Origin: JBCCGE01 sp039029455
Lineage (GTDB): Bacteria > Pseudomonadota > Gammaproteobacteria > Arenicellales > Poriferihabitantaceae
Reading direction: 5' to 3'
NCBI GenBank assembly: GCA_039029455.1
Contig: JBCCGE010000015.1
Location: 1 to 49,857 of the forward strand
Length of the DNA: 49,857 bases
Made by a program: the position numbers and the translations under genes. Under the pieces are notes generated by a model. It worked only from the letters and a program-made list of their open reading frames with translations, searched no databases and was not told the DNA's origin. This document shows positions 25,545-33,567 of the stretch, piece after piece (position 1 is the stretch's first letter; every line of letters begins with the position of its first letter).

Positions 25545-26609
25545 TTATTGCGATAGCGCATTCGTAAGCGTGGTGGCGTTGTGGCGCATCATATCGAGAT
25601 AGGTGGGTGCAGGACCGTCTGCATCCGATAGCGCACCCGGGTAGAGAGTGCCGCCAATCTTCGCGCCGGTCTCGTTCGCGATCTGCTCGAGAAGTCTGGA
25701 ATCAGTAATGTTCTCGAGAAAAACCGCTGAGATACCTTCACTTCGCATCTGTTTTATCAATTTGGCGACATCTTTGGCGGAAGCTTCGCTGTCGGTGCTC
25801 AATCCCTGAGGTGCGAGGAAGGTCACCCCATAGTCACGGCCAAAATACTGAAACGCGTCGTGGGACGTAACTACGGTGCGACGATCTGACGGCAGCCCAG
25901 AGATCAGCCCGCGAATCTCGGCATCCAGTGACTTTATTTCGTCCACGTATTTCGCCCGGTTCTGATAGAACGTCGCTGCATTCGCCGGGTCTGACTGCGC
26001 CAGTGCGGCAGTGATGTTGTCGACGTAGACAATCGCATTGGTGAGGCTCTGCCAGGTGTGAGGGTCAAACGCACCGTGGTGGTGGTCATGCTCATCCCCG
26101 TGGTCATCTTTGTGCTCATCATCGTGTTCATCGCCATGTTCATCACCGTGATCATCGTCGTGCTCATCGTGTTCGGCATGCTCATTTTCTTCATGATGTT
26201 CGTCTTCATGATGCTCGTCGCTATCATGATCGTCGTCGTGATGTTCGTCCCCGTCCTCAAACGCGATTGGGTCAATGCCTCTGGTGGCGACAACACGCAC
26301 GCCGTCAAAATCTGATGCGGCTATGAGACGCTCCAGCCAACCCTCAAACTCAAGACCATTGACGACAAGAACCCCAGCCTCACTGACTGATTTAGCGTCT
26401 TTTGGAGTGGGTTGATAAACATGGGTATCCCCATTTGGGCCGACGAGTGTGGTCACGTCGACGTGATCGCCCCCGATTCGGGACACCATGTCGCCGATGA
26501 TGGAGAACGTGGCAACTACCGGTGTGGGTGATCCGGACTGCGCGTACAGTGTCGAGGTGAACAACAGTGCGGCGGCAGCCGTCGCAATTTTCAGAGAGGA
26601 ACTACGCAT
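25545..26609 (-). CDS. znuA: Zinc ABC transporter periplasmic binding protein, ZnuA
   Basis: This is a 354-residue cluster A-I metal-binding protein with a Sec signal peptide (SSLKIATAAAALLFTSTLYAQ). It starts with VVATFSIIGDMVSRIGGDHVDV and has the ligands in GDTHVYQPTPKD, a second histidine in VTSHDAFQYFGRDYG and the acidic ligand near the C-terminus. A His/Asp/Glu-rich loop of about 60 residues (about 122-183) lies between the first two ligand blocks; this loop is typical of zinc-specific ZnuA. It is the last gene of the zur-znuCBA operon. Confidence 0.95.
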   Translation of the reverse strand: MRSSSLKIATAAAALLFTSTLYAQSGSPTPVVATFSIIGDMVSRIGGDHVDVTTLVGPNGDTHVYQPTPKDAKSVSEAGVLVVNGLEFEGWLERLIAASDFDGVRVVATRGIDPIAFEDGDEHHDDDHDSDEHHEDEHHEENEHAEHDEHDDDHGDEHGDEHDDEHKDDHGDEHDHHHGAFDPHTWQSLTNAIVYVDNITAALAQSDPANAATFYQNRAKYVDEIKSLDAEIRGLISGLPSDRRTVVTSHDAFQYFGRDYGVTFLAPQGLSTDSEASAKDVAKLIKQMRSEGISAVFLENITDSRLLEQIANETGAKIGGTLYPGALSDADGPAPTYLDMMRHNATTLTNALSQ

Positions 26610-26624
26610 TTTTAGTAGGAATTT

Positions 26625-27491
26625 TCAGGATTCAAAGTGGGGGCGGGGAAGGGCACGAACAGCGACACCACCAACTGTTCCAAAAAGCAGTGACACCATG
26701 TAGAGAATCCCCGCGACGAGAATGATTGCCGGCCCGGAGGGCAGGCTGTAGTGATAAGACAGCAGAAGGCCGACTGCGCTGGACAGAACAGCGACAGCAA
26801 CCGCGACGATAACCAGAGCTCCGATGCTTGCGGCCCAGAATCGGGCCGCTGCGGCCGGCAAAATCATGATGCCCACTGCCATCAGCGTCCCAAGGGCATG
26901 AAATCCCGCAACCAGGTTCAAAACCACAAGCGTCAGGAAAGTAAAATGCGTGATTGCGCTGAGTCTGCTTACAGACCGAAGAAACTGAGGGTCTGCGCAT
27001 TCAAGAACCAGGGGTCGGAACAGCGCCGCGAGAATCAGCAGCGATAAGCTAGCGATGGAGCACAGCAGAATCAGAGCGGCGTCGTCCAGCGCCAACACCG
27101 TCCCGAAGAGCACATGCATCAGATCAACATTGCTGCCTCGGGTAGAAACTATGAGCACACCCAATGCCAGAGAGATCAGGTAAAACGCGGCGAGGCTGGC
27201 GTCCTCACGCAGAACCGTTACCCGGGTTACGAAACCGGACAACAGTGCCACCGCCATTCCGGCGATAAGTCCGCCCACCGTCATGGCGCCGAGGGACAGT
27301 CCCGCGACCAGATAACCGATTGCTGCTCCAGGCAAAATGGCGTGCGCCATCGCGTCGCCGGTCAGGCTCATTCGGCGCAACATCAGAAAAACGCCCACCG
27401 GCGTGGCACCAAGAGAAATCGCGATGCAGCCGAGCAGTGCTCGACGCATGAAGCCAAATTCGGCGAAGGGAAGAACGATTGCGTCGATCAT
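26625..27491 (-). CDS. znuB: Zinc ABC transporter permease, ZnuB
   Basis: This is a 288-residue ABC-3 family permease with eight or nine hydrophobic segments. The N-terminal FMRRALLGCIAISLGATPVGVFLMLRRMSLTGDAMAHA block and the C-terminal ALGTLMAVGIMILPAAAARF block are conserved in ZnuB. The start overlaps the stop of znuC by four bases (ATGA at 27488-27491), and znuA follows 15 bases after its stop. It forms the inner-membrane channel for zinc. Confidence 0.93.
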   Translation of the reverse strand: MIDAIVLPFAEFGFMRRALLGCIAISLGATPVGVFLMLRRMSLTGDAMAHAILPGAAIGYLVAGLSLGAMTVGGLIAGMAVALLSGFVTRVTVLREDASLAAFYLISLALGVLIVSTRGSNVDLMHVLFGTVLALDDAALILLCSIASLSLLILAALFRPLVLECADPQFLRSVSRLSAITHFTFLTLVVLNLVAGFHALGTLMAVGIMILPAAAARFWAASIGALVIVAVAVAVLSSAVGLLLSYHYSLPSGPAIILVAGILYMVSLLFGTVGGVAVRALPRPHFES

Positions 27492-28231
27492 GCCGCGTCG
27501 CGACCGCAGACATGTGGCGGACCGGAGCAGGCTTCACACATTTGCCGCGCACGAAACTGATTTTCTGCAGTGAGAACCTTATCGGTCGGACCATGATCGA
27601 CAAGCTCCCGAGCAAGCATCAGCGTTTGCGGGAAGTGAGCACGAACGGTTTCCACATCGTGCAGCACTGCGACCACGGTTCGTCCCTCGCCGTGCCATCG
27701 ATGAATGACGCCGATGAGATCGGCCATTGAACGGGCGTCAATGGCCGTGAACGGTTCATCGAGCAATACCAGTTGCGCATCCTGCAATAACAATCTGGCG
27801 AAAAGGGCTCGCTGCATTTGCCCCCCCGACAGCGCACCTATCAGGCGTGACTCGAGCCCATCCAGACCCACAGCGGAAATTGCCGCGACAACGCGATCTC
27901 TGTGACGCCGCTGAAGGCGGCCGAACGGACCGATATGATGCCAGAGGCCCATTGAAACAAGATCGATCACTGTCAGTGGGAATGTCCGATCAATCTCGGA
28001 CTGCTGCGGTAAGTAGGCAATCTCCTCACGACAGGAAGGCCCCACTGAGACACGGCCTTCCAATGGCGTGAGGGTACCGACGACGCCCTTTAAAAGTGTT
28101 GATTTACCGGCACCGTTGGGCCCTACAACAGCCGTTAGACTGCCTTCAGCGATCTCGGTCTCGAGGTGATGGACGGCCGGGTGGCGATCGTAACCCAAGG
28201 TGAGATTCTGGAAGTCAAGCGCCGGATTCAC
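27488..28231 (-). CDS. znuC: Zinc ABC transporter ATP-binding protein, ZnuC
   Basis: This is a 247-residue ABC ATPase. Walker A is VVGPNGAGKSTLLKGV, the Q-loop is in YLPQQSEIDRTFPL, the signature is ALSGGQMQRALFARLL and Walker B is LVLLDEPFTAID, followed by the switch histidine in VLHDVETV. The FPLTV block after the Q-loop is typical of metal importers. The start is GTG at 28231, overlapping the stop of the upstream 43-codon microprotein (GTGA). The C-terminus has a cysteine/histidine patch (MCEACSGPPHVC) that could bind zinc. Confidence 0.92.
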   Translation of the reverse strand: MNPALDFQNLTLGYDRHPAVHHLETEIAEGSLTAVVGPNGAGKSTLLKGVVGTLTPLEGRVSVGPSCREEIAYLPQQSEIDRTFPLTVIDLVSMGLWHHIGPFGRLQRRHRDRVVAAISAVGLDGLESRLIGALSGGQMQRALFARLLLQDAQLVLLDEPFTAIDARSMADLIGVIHRWHGEGRTVVAVLHDVETVRAHFPQTLMLARELVDHGPTDKVLTAENQFRARQMCEACSGPPHVCGRDAA

Positions 28232-28359
28232 AGTGCCCCCGGACTAGTTGTTGCCCAGAAAAACCCCGCCCACAGGAGCGCAGCCAACACGATGACGCCG
28301 GCCAGTCGGGGACCCGCACCAATCAGTAGAAGCCGCAATGTCATTTTTCGATTTTTCAT
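28228..28359 (-). CDS. 43-residue single-helix membrane microprotein in the zur-znu operon
   Basis: This small open frame lies exactly between zur and znuC. Its ATG (28359-28357) overlaps the zur stop as ATGA, and its TGA (28230-28228) overlaps the GTG start of znuC as GTGA. It therefore bridges the operon with four-base overlaps on both sides, strong evidence for translation. The product has a basic N-terminus (MKNRKMTLRLLLIG, about residues 1-14), one hydrophobic helix (LAGVIVLAALLWAGFFWA, about 19-36) and a short polar end. Its function is unknown; a helper or regulator of the ZnuB channel, or a device for translational coupling, would fit. Confidence 0.75.
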   Translation of the reverse strand: MKNRKMTLRLLLIGAGPRLAGVIVLAALLWAGFFWATTSPGAL

Positions 28360-28757
28360 GAAGCCAATTCGTGATCCCCGCATGACGCACAATAACCATG
28401 GACTTCTATGACATGTCGAGTCGGTTCGAAGCCGGTTTTGCCAACAAAATTCGAGAGCTTCTTCATCAGATCCGGTGCAATACTCTCGTCAACTGAGCCG
28501 CAGTCGTCGCATATGGACAGAATCGAGGTATGTTTCTTCGCGTTGTACTGACTGGTGATAAAGGCATTCAGAGACTCCAGCCGATGAACGCGCCCCTGAC
28601 CGATCAATGCGTCCAGAGCTCTGTAGACTGTGGGCGGCGCCATTTTCGGGCTGTCTACCCGCAATTTGGCAAGAATCTCATATGCCGAGACCGATTTGCC
28701 GCACTGGCGAAGAACCGTCAGCACCTCCGCCTGAATTTGCTCTTGCCGCCTTCTCAC
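28356..28757 (-). CDS. zur: Zinc-uptake regulator, Zur (Fur family)
   Basis: This is a Fur-family repressor, cytoplasmic. The winged-helix part shows SVSAYEILAKL and PPTVYRALDALIGQGRVHRLES, the dimer/zinc part shows ICDDCGSVDE and HVIEVHGYCASCGDHE, i.e. the two C-x2-C pairs of the structural zinc site. It is the first gene of the zinc operon, and its stop overlaps the start of the microprotein. I chose GTG 28757. An in-frame ATG at 28802 would add 15 residues unlike Zur (MLQYNIAFITQYKLL), and it lies inside the operator palindrome, so it is doubtful; neither start has a clear Shine-Dalgarno sequence. Autoregulation is expected. Confidence 0.9.
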   Translation of the reverse strand: MRRRQEQIQAEVLTVLRQCGKSVSAYEILAKLRVDSPKMAPPTVYRALDALIGQGRVHRLESLNAFITSQYNAKKHTSILSICDDCGSVDESIAPDLMKKLSNFVGKTGFEPTRHVIEVHGYCASCGDHELAS

Positions 28758-28776
28758 GAGAAGTTTGTATTGAGTT

Positions 28777-28811
28777 ATAAATGCAATGTTATATTGTAAC
28801 ATTGCATTTAT
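28777..28811. promoter_or_regulatory. Zur box, 15-5-15 palindrome
   Basis: The arms ATAAATGCAATGTTA (28777-28791) and TAACATTGCATTTAT (28797-28811) are perfect reverse complements around TATTG. The core AATGTTATATTGTAACATT closely matches the gammaproteobacterial Zur consensus (GAAATGTTATAnTATAACATTTC). It lies directly in front of zur and should repress the whole zur-znuCBA operon when zinc is sufficient. Confidence 0.88.
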
Positions 28812-28889
28812 TGTGTTTACACCTGATTTATCACGCTAACCTTTTCTTAGAACTTCACCGAACTGACACAACAGGAAAAACGCAGCAGA

Positions 28890-30017
28890 TTACTGACTTG
28901 ACTTATCCCTGAGAAACTTTGACATCAATGCGAGACCCTCGCGAAGGGTCTCACTACTGTTGGCGAATCCAATTCGGACATGACCTTCCATTTGCAGAAC
29001 CGATCCAGGAGTCAACATCACCCCCGTTTCCTCCAAAAGCTCAATGCAGAGTGCTCTTGAGGGAATATCCAGATCATACTTTAACAGGCAGGTTGTGCCC
29101 GATTGCGGCCTGATCCAGCTGATGCCGGTTTCGTTTTCCACCCAATCGCTAAGAATACTGAGATTGGTCCGAGTGATCTCGCGACTTCGTTCAAGGATCC
29201 TGTCTTTGTTCTCAAGTGCCAGACAGGCCAGGTGATCGTCAATCATACCGACCGATATGGTGTTGTAGTCCCGATGAATCATTACATCTTCAATCACTTG
29301 TTCGGGTGCAACAATCCATCCAAGTCGCAGACCGGCCAGTGAAAACGCTTTTGACATGCTGGCCGTACTGATGCCCCTTTCATAAATGTCGGCTACGGAT
29401 ACGGTTGTACCGGAACCTTCCTGATCCAGCCCCCGGTAGACTTCATCGCTCAATATCCACGCTCCGACGTTTCGGGCGATTGATACGATTTCCTCAAGGT
29501 AGCCACGCGCCATCAGGCTCCCGGTCGGGTTATTTGGGTTTGTAATCGCTATTAGCCGTGTTCCGGCGGTTGCCAGACTACTCAACTGATCCAGATCCGG
29601 CAAAAAACGATTCTCTGCCGAGAGTTTAAGCTGGTGCACGTCGGCACCAATGCTCTGCGGAATCGAATAGTGCTGCTGATACGTGGGAACGACGGCGACA
29701 ACCCGGTCTCCACTGGAAACCAGTGTCTGGTGGACCAGCGAATTGGCGCCGATTGTGCCGTGTGTGACCAGCGTATTATCTGCAGACTGGTCCGAATAGA
29801 GAGACGCAATTGCGTGTCGAAGACGGTTGCTGCCCTCAATGTCTCCATACGTCATCTTCATCGAGAGCACGTCCCTGATGCTGTCACTGGTTTTACCGGC
29901 AAGATTCAAGAGCTCTTCTACCGTAATGCTTTCTACGCAGGTTTCGGCGAGATTGAAATCACATCGGGTCTCGAACTCATTCATCCAGAGTTCAACGCCA
30001 AACGGTTCGATGTTCAT
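28890..30017 (-). CDS. PLP-dependent aminotransferase, class I/II fold
   Basis: This is a fold-type I PLP enzyme of about 375 residues. Visible blocks are FNLAETCVESITVEELL at the N-terminus, VTHGTIGANSLVHQTL, NPNNPTGSLMARG, WILSDEVYRGLD and the PLP lysine in STASMSKAFSLAGLRLGW. The NxAETC start resembles the group that contains capreomycidine synthase and the arginine-modifying PLP enzymes, so an amino acid other than the common transaminase substrates is possible. I start at ATG 30017 (MNIEPFGVELWMNEFE), the family start; an in-frame ATG at 30080 adds 21 residues unlike the family. The zinc operon starts downstream of it. Confidence 0.85.
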   Translation of the reverse strand: MNIEPFGVELWMNEFETRCDFNLAETCVESITVEELLNLAGKTSDSIRDVLSMKMTYGDIEGSNRLRHAIASLYSDQSADNTLVTHGTIGANSLVHQTLVSSGDRVVAVVPTYQQHYSIPQSIGADVHQLKLSAENRFLPDLDQLSSLATAGTRLIAITNPNNPTGSLMARGYLEEIVSIARNVGAWILSDEVYRGLDQEGSGTTVSVADIYERGISTASMSKAFSLAGLRLGWIVAPEQVIEDVMIHRDYNTISVGMIDDHLACLALENKDRILERSREITRTNLSILSDWVENETGISWIRPQSGTTCLLKYDLDIPSRALCIELLEETGVMLTPGSVLQMEGHVRIGFANSSETLREGLALMSKFLRDKSSQ

Positions 30018-30207
30018 AGTACTGGTTTGTCTGGATTGCTGTGACTCAAGATATGTTGAGGGATTATGGCTCGATATCACCGATGCTCTGAGTTCGAGTC
30101 ATAGCGGACTGGAATGGTACTGCATGGGGAAGAGATGGCCGTCAGGTCGGTTCTCCTGGGTAATGAATCGGAGCTGAGAATGCGGTCAAGCTCGCACCAG
30201 AACCGAC

Positions 30208-30849
30208 CTAAGCGCCGATGGCTGCGCTAACCGGGTGCTCGTCATTCAGTTCGTCAGGAAATCCGATCACCTCACCGTCTCGAATCACCGCTGGATCGTA
30301 AGCCTTCCGACCGAATACCTCTCTTACCATGGGTTCAAATGTTTCCAGTGGTTCGCTCTGATAATTCGGGTCAAAACTGGACTGGTCCCAGCGTTCACAG
30401 AAGGTTGCAACCGTGTCGAAAAGCGGATGGTCACGATAGCGGTCGCGCGCATTTCGATCCCAACCGTAGTGATGACCATAGTACACGGTTTGGAAGATTC
30501 CGTGATGTTCAATGGTCCACGAAACTTCCCAGCGTACAAATGGGCGGATGACCTCGGCCGACATTCTGTCGTGGTTTTGCGGTGCGAGACCGTCGCCTAC
30601 ATCATGCAGCAGGGCGCCGACCACCCAATCGATATCCACACCGTCTCTAAGCGCTCGAGTGCCTGACTGCAGACCGTGTTCCAGACGGGTGATTTTGTAG
30701 CCCTCCAGCGTTGCGTCACCCGCGCGGTTCAGCTCGTCCAGCACGCGTTCAGCAGTGAGTGCCAGATAGGGCTTTTCGAGTTTTTCCAGCAGCTCGTAAT
30801 CCTCACGTGAACCGTGCTTCATGGCGGTGAAACTGACAGTTTTAGGCAT
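30208..30849 (-). CDS. HD-domain protein, PhnZ/MIOX-like oxygenase superfamily
   Basis: This is a 213-residue HD-domain protein. Predicted metal ligands are the histidine of RLEHGLQSG, the HD pair in ALLHDVGD, the histidine of APQNHDRM, the histidines of TIEHHGIFQ and an aspartate in FCERWDQSSFDP. The LEH-x-LQ plus ALLHDxG pattern is shared with PhnZ, a mixed-valent diiron oxygenase, and with myo-inositol oxygenase, rather than with nucleotide phosphohydrolases. The Tyr/Glu substrate loop of PhnZ is not conserved. The gene follows a PhyH dioxygenase gene by 11 bases on the same strand, so the two probably act in sequence. Confidence 0.75.
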   Translation of the reverse strand: MPKTVSFTAMKHGSREDYELLEKLEKPYLALTAERVLDELNRAGDATLEGYKITRLEHGLQSGTRALRDGVDIDWVVGALLHDVGDGLAPQNHDRMSAEVIRPFVRWEVSWTIEHHGIFQTVYYGHHYGWDRNARDRYRDHPLFDTVATFCERWDQSSFDPNYQSEPLETFEPMVREVFGRKAYDPAVIRDGEVIGFPDELNDEHPVSAAIGA

Positions 30850-30860
30850 GTGAAACCTCT

Positions 30861-31712
30861 CTAGGCATAGAGTTCTACTTTTTTGTCTGCACCCGCTGCC
30901 AGTGTTGCAGACTGTCCTTCAAGAACCCTATCGTACAACGCAATGTCCTTCGGATGAAACAATCCTCGTGGCCCGGCAACGCAACCCCATCCCCCCGCCG
31001 GTGTTTCACCGCGAACCGGCATCGCCCAGTCGCGCCCGGGTGCGTGATCGCGCACCTCCGGGGTGACGTATCGAATCGCCAGACCAATCCTGCGATCGTC
31101 GCCATTGTTGGGTCCGGAAGCGTGGAAGCAGCGCCCGTGGTGAAGTGACATCTCGCCCGGTTTAAGTGGTCCCGCAATCGCAGTGGATTCATCGATACCT
31201 GCAATGGATTGCCCACGGGACAGCAGATTGTCCTCATCAAAAGTGTCTTCATGGACCGCCATACCCTGCTTGTGGCTGCCCGGTATAAAGCGCATGCACC
31301 CTGACTGAATCGATACATCCGAAAGAGCAATCCATGCCGTGACTTCATCGTCCGTCTCGCCCATGCCCCAATAGGTAATGTCCTGATGCCAGGACACTGT
31401 TTTCTTTGTGCCCGGATCTTTTATAAACAATTCGACTGACCAGGCGAGTAAGTTGGGTCCTATCAGCTGCTCGACGACATCGAGAATCGCCGGGGTGCGA
31501 GCCGCATCCGCCAGACGCGGGATCAGCAGATGTCCATTGACTCTGAAAATCTGCTCCAATGTGTGCGGGCCAGTGCCTGTTGCGTGGTCGGTTTCCAACG
31601 ATTCAATATAGTCACGCAGCGAACGGACCTCAGACGGCGAAAACACCGGAAGCCCGGCCACGAAACCATTTTCTCGATAATGACCGACGTAATCAGGAGT
31701 TGGATCAGGCAT
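30861..31712 (-). CDS. Phytanoyl-CoA dioxygenase family (PhyH) 2-oxoglutarate oxygenase
   Basis: This is a 283-residue Fe(II)/2-oxoglutarate dioxygenase. The iron-binding triad is in SWHQDITYWG (H-x-D) and LHHGRCFHASGPN (distal His), and the 2OG-binding arginine is in RRIGLAIRYV. The family includes PhnY, which hydroxylates 2-aminoethylphosphonate before PhnZ-type cleavage. The HD-domain gene follows 11 bases downstream and a LysR gene is divergent. The substrate is unknown; a small polar amine or phosphonate-like compound would fit the pairing. Confidence 0.88.
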   Translation of the reverse strand: MPDPTPDYVGHYRENGFVAGLPVFSPSEVRSLRDYIESLETDHATGTGPHTLEQIFRVNGHLLIPRLADAARTPAILDVVEQLIGPNLLAWSVELFIKDPGTKKTVSWHQDITYWGMGETDDEVTAWIALSDVSIQSGCMRFIPGSHKQGMAVHEDTFDEDNLLSRGQSIAGIDESTAIAGPLKPGEMSLHHGRCFHASGPNNGDDRRIGLAIRYVTPEVRDHAPGRDWAMPVRGETPAGGWGCVAGPRGLFHPKDIALYDRVLEGQSATLAAGADKKVELYA

Positions 31713-31785
31713 GGGATGGCCCTCGTATTTTTGCGGAGCTTACACCGAAAGACGGTGAGAAAAAGATGTATCTATGACCCCTTGA

Positions 31786-31802
31786 GGTAAGCTAGACTTA
31801 CC
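31786..31802. promoter_or_regulatory. Inverted repeat in the PhyH/LysR divergent promoter
   Basis: The arms GGTAAG (31786-31791) and CTTACC (31797-31802) surround CTAGA, 8 bases before the LysR ATG and about 74 bases before the PhyH start. The 17-base site with a T-x11-A-like symmetric shape fits a LysR-type binding site for autoregulation and for control of the PhyH-HD pair. Confidence 0.55.
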
Positions 31803-31810
31803 CTGATAGT

Positions 31811-32695
31811 ATGGCTAAGCGAATTCCTTCACTTAACTGGTTGAGAGTATTTGAGGCAGCGGCACGTGCGGGCAGCTTTGTTCGCGCTGAGGAGCGTCTC
31901 AACATGTCACGTCCAGCTGTCAGTCAGCAAATCCGTGCGCTCGAAACGCATCTTGGCAAGCCACTTTTTGATCGAGCCGCGTCTGGCGTTGAGTTAACCG
32001 AAGCAGGACGCACATTGCTGGCCGCGGTAGGCGAATCCCTGGGTCGAATGGAATCTTCAGCTGCAGCGCTTTCCGAGGCCAGCGGTCAGCCGCTGGTAAT
32101 TGGCGTTTCAAAAATGCTCTTGATTGGCTGGTTGGCACCCCGCCTGCCCCGATTTATGTCAAAGCATCCCGACATTACGCTGGAAATTCATTCGCTGATC
32201 GGACGACCAGAGACCCCTCCAAGAAATGCGGAGCTCTGGATTGCGTTTGGCCAGCCGCCTCCCGGCACGTCTTCAACATTTCTCTTTGGCGAGCAATTGG
32301 TTCCTGTCGCGCACCCCAAACTGGCATCAAAAATTCACACAGTGGATGATTTAGTACAGCATCCACTGATTGAGGTTTCCGACCACATGAAAAACTGGAC
32401 TCATGTGCTGGATGGGCAAACCAAATCTCAGACCCGGCGACTTATTCATGTCGATACTACCGTGACCGCTCTTAGTTTGGCCGGATCCGGTGGCGGTGTG
32501 GCGCTGGCACGCCCTCCCGCTAGTGACGATTTTATGGAACGCTACGGTCTTGAGTCCTGTCTGCCCGATCTTGCGACCGGCGGTATCGAAAGCTATCACT
32601 TGCTGCACGACGCAAGCCGACAACAGGGAGCGGCTGCCAGGGTATTCTCGCAGTGGATAAGTCAGACGGTTATTAAAAGTCGGAAACTGGTATAA
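31811..32695 (+). CDS. LysR-family transcriptional regulator, GcvA-like
   Basis: This is a 294-residue regulator. The N-terminal helix-turn-helix is in PSLNWLRVFEAAARAGSFVR and RPAVSQQIRALETHLGKPLFDR, the form typical of the GcvA branch. The rest is a periplasmic-binding-protein-like effector domain. It is divergent from the PhyH dioxygenase gene with a 98-base gap holding an inverted repeat, so it likely controls that operon. Confidence 0.9.
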   Translation: MAKRIPSLNWLRVFEAAARAGSFVRAEERLNMSRPAVSQQIRALETHLGKPLFDRAASGVELTEAGRTLLAAVGESLGRMESSAAALSEASGQPLVIGVSKMLLIGWLAPRLPRFMSKHPDITLEIHSLIGRPETPPRNAELWIAFGQPPPGTSSTFLFGEQLVPVAHPKLASKIHTVDDLVQHPLIEVSDHMKNWTHVLDGQTKSQTRRLIHVDTTVTALSLAGSGGGVALARPPASDDFMERYGLESCLPDLATGGIESYHLLHDASRQQGAAARVFSQWISQTVIKSRKLV

Positions 32696-32863
32696 CGGGT
32701 CGGTCGGGTTTGCAGGTTTTGAAATGCTTGTTCAGCTGCAATCAAATTCGAATCAAAAACTGAAGCCGTCTTCATGCGCTCTCATCAGTGCTGATGGTGT
32801 CAATTCACGTTACGCTGTGGTGGTCGATGCCAGAGTCGGAAACTATTGCACATCATCGTAAAT

Positions 32864-33379
32864 ATGCACTTGAGATTTCCAAACAGATTTTTCGTACTTT
32901 TTATCTGGGTCATGGTGTGTTGCTCAGTGGCCAGTGCGGCGATCGAGGCGCAGTTCATTGAGGGTGCGCCTAAGGATGAATTTGTAATTTGGAACTCAGG
33001 ACCATGTCCTATTTCGGACGCGTCCCTGCTAATCGATCTTTCTTCCTCAAACGGTCAGCTCATCTTTGACGTTTCCGAACACGGTGGCGGAGTGGAGGTA
33101 TATCAACCGTTTGAACTGACAGACGGCGAGCAAGCTTTGGGTGAGTTGCCTATTGTTCAAGATGGTCAAAACCAGCTGCAGTTGAAAATCACCCATCTCG
33201 CGGCAGGTGCAAGGATTGCATTCACTATTGATGTGGACGACACCATAGGTCAGAGGGAAATCACGGTTTCGGGCGCTGAAATAGAAGGCGCGACGCTGTC
33301 GATATCATCGGAGTCTTTTCGTGCAGTGGGGGCGTTTTCCTCTGATTCCTATACTGCTTTGGAAGCTCCGGAATGCTAG
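32864..33379 (+). CDS. Exported protein of unknown function
   Basis: The product has a signal peptide (RFFVLFIWVMVCCSVASA) and a mature domain of about 145 residues that looks beta-rich: IEAQFIEGAPKDEFVIWNSG, LIFDVSEHGGGVEVYQPFEL, RIAFTIDVDDT and EITVSGAEIEGATLSI. Similar small exported domains are found widely in proteobacteria but I know no function. I prefer ATG 32864 (MHLRF); an ATG at 32846 adds six residues. The start is poor in Shine-Dalgarno signal. It stands alone between LysR and LicD-type genes. Confidence 0.65.
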   Translation: MHLRFPNRFFVLFIWVMVCCSVASAAIEAQFIEGAPKDEFVIWNSGPCPISDASLLIDLSSSNGQLIFDVSEHGGGVEVYQPFELTDGEQALGELPIVQDGQNQLQLKITHLAAGARIAFTIDVDDTIGQREITVSGAEIEGATLSISSESFRAVGAFSSDSYTALEAPEC

Positions 33380-33567
33380 ATCATTAATGTTATCACCGCG
33401 CTTCGAAGCCTGTCTTTATCGATTGAAGTTAATAATGGGGATGACCTTTCTGATGTAGATCGTACAGTTGTAGGTCATTTGAAACCTCATATATGACCCA
33501 TGGCTGATGGCCGCCGGGCCTGGCTTCAACTGTTAAACTTCAGCCAAAAATACTGTTGAGCGCCACG

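Noticed and set aside
26090..26240. Possible tandem DNA repeat of GTG/ATC units
   Set aside because: It is codon repetition for the histidine- and acid-rich metal loop of ZnuA, not an independent repeat element.
26058..26315. Plus-strand hydrophobic open frame opposite the znuA-like gene
   Set aside because: It is the antisense shadow of the His/Asp-rich loop of ZnuA; His and Asp codons read as Met, Val and Ile on the other strand.
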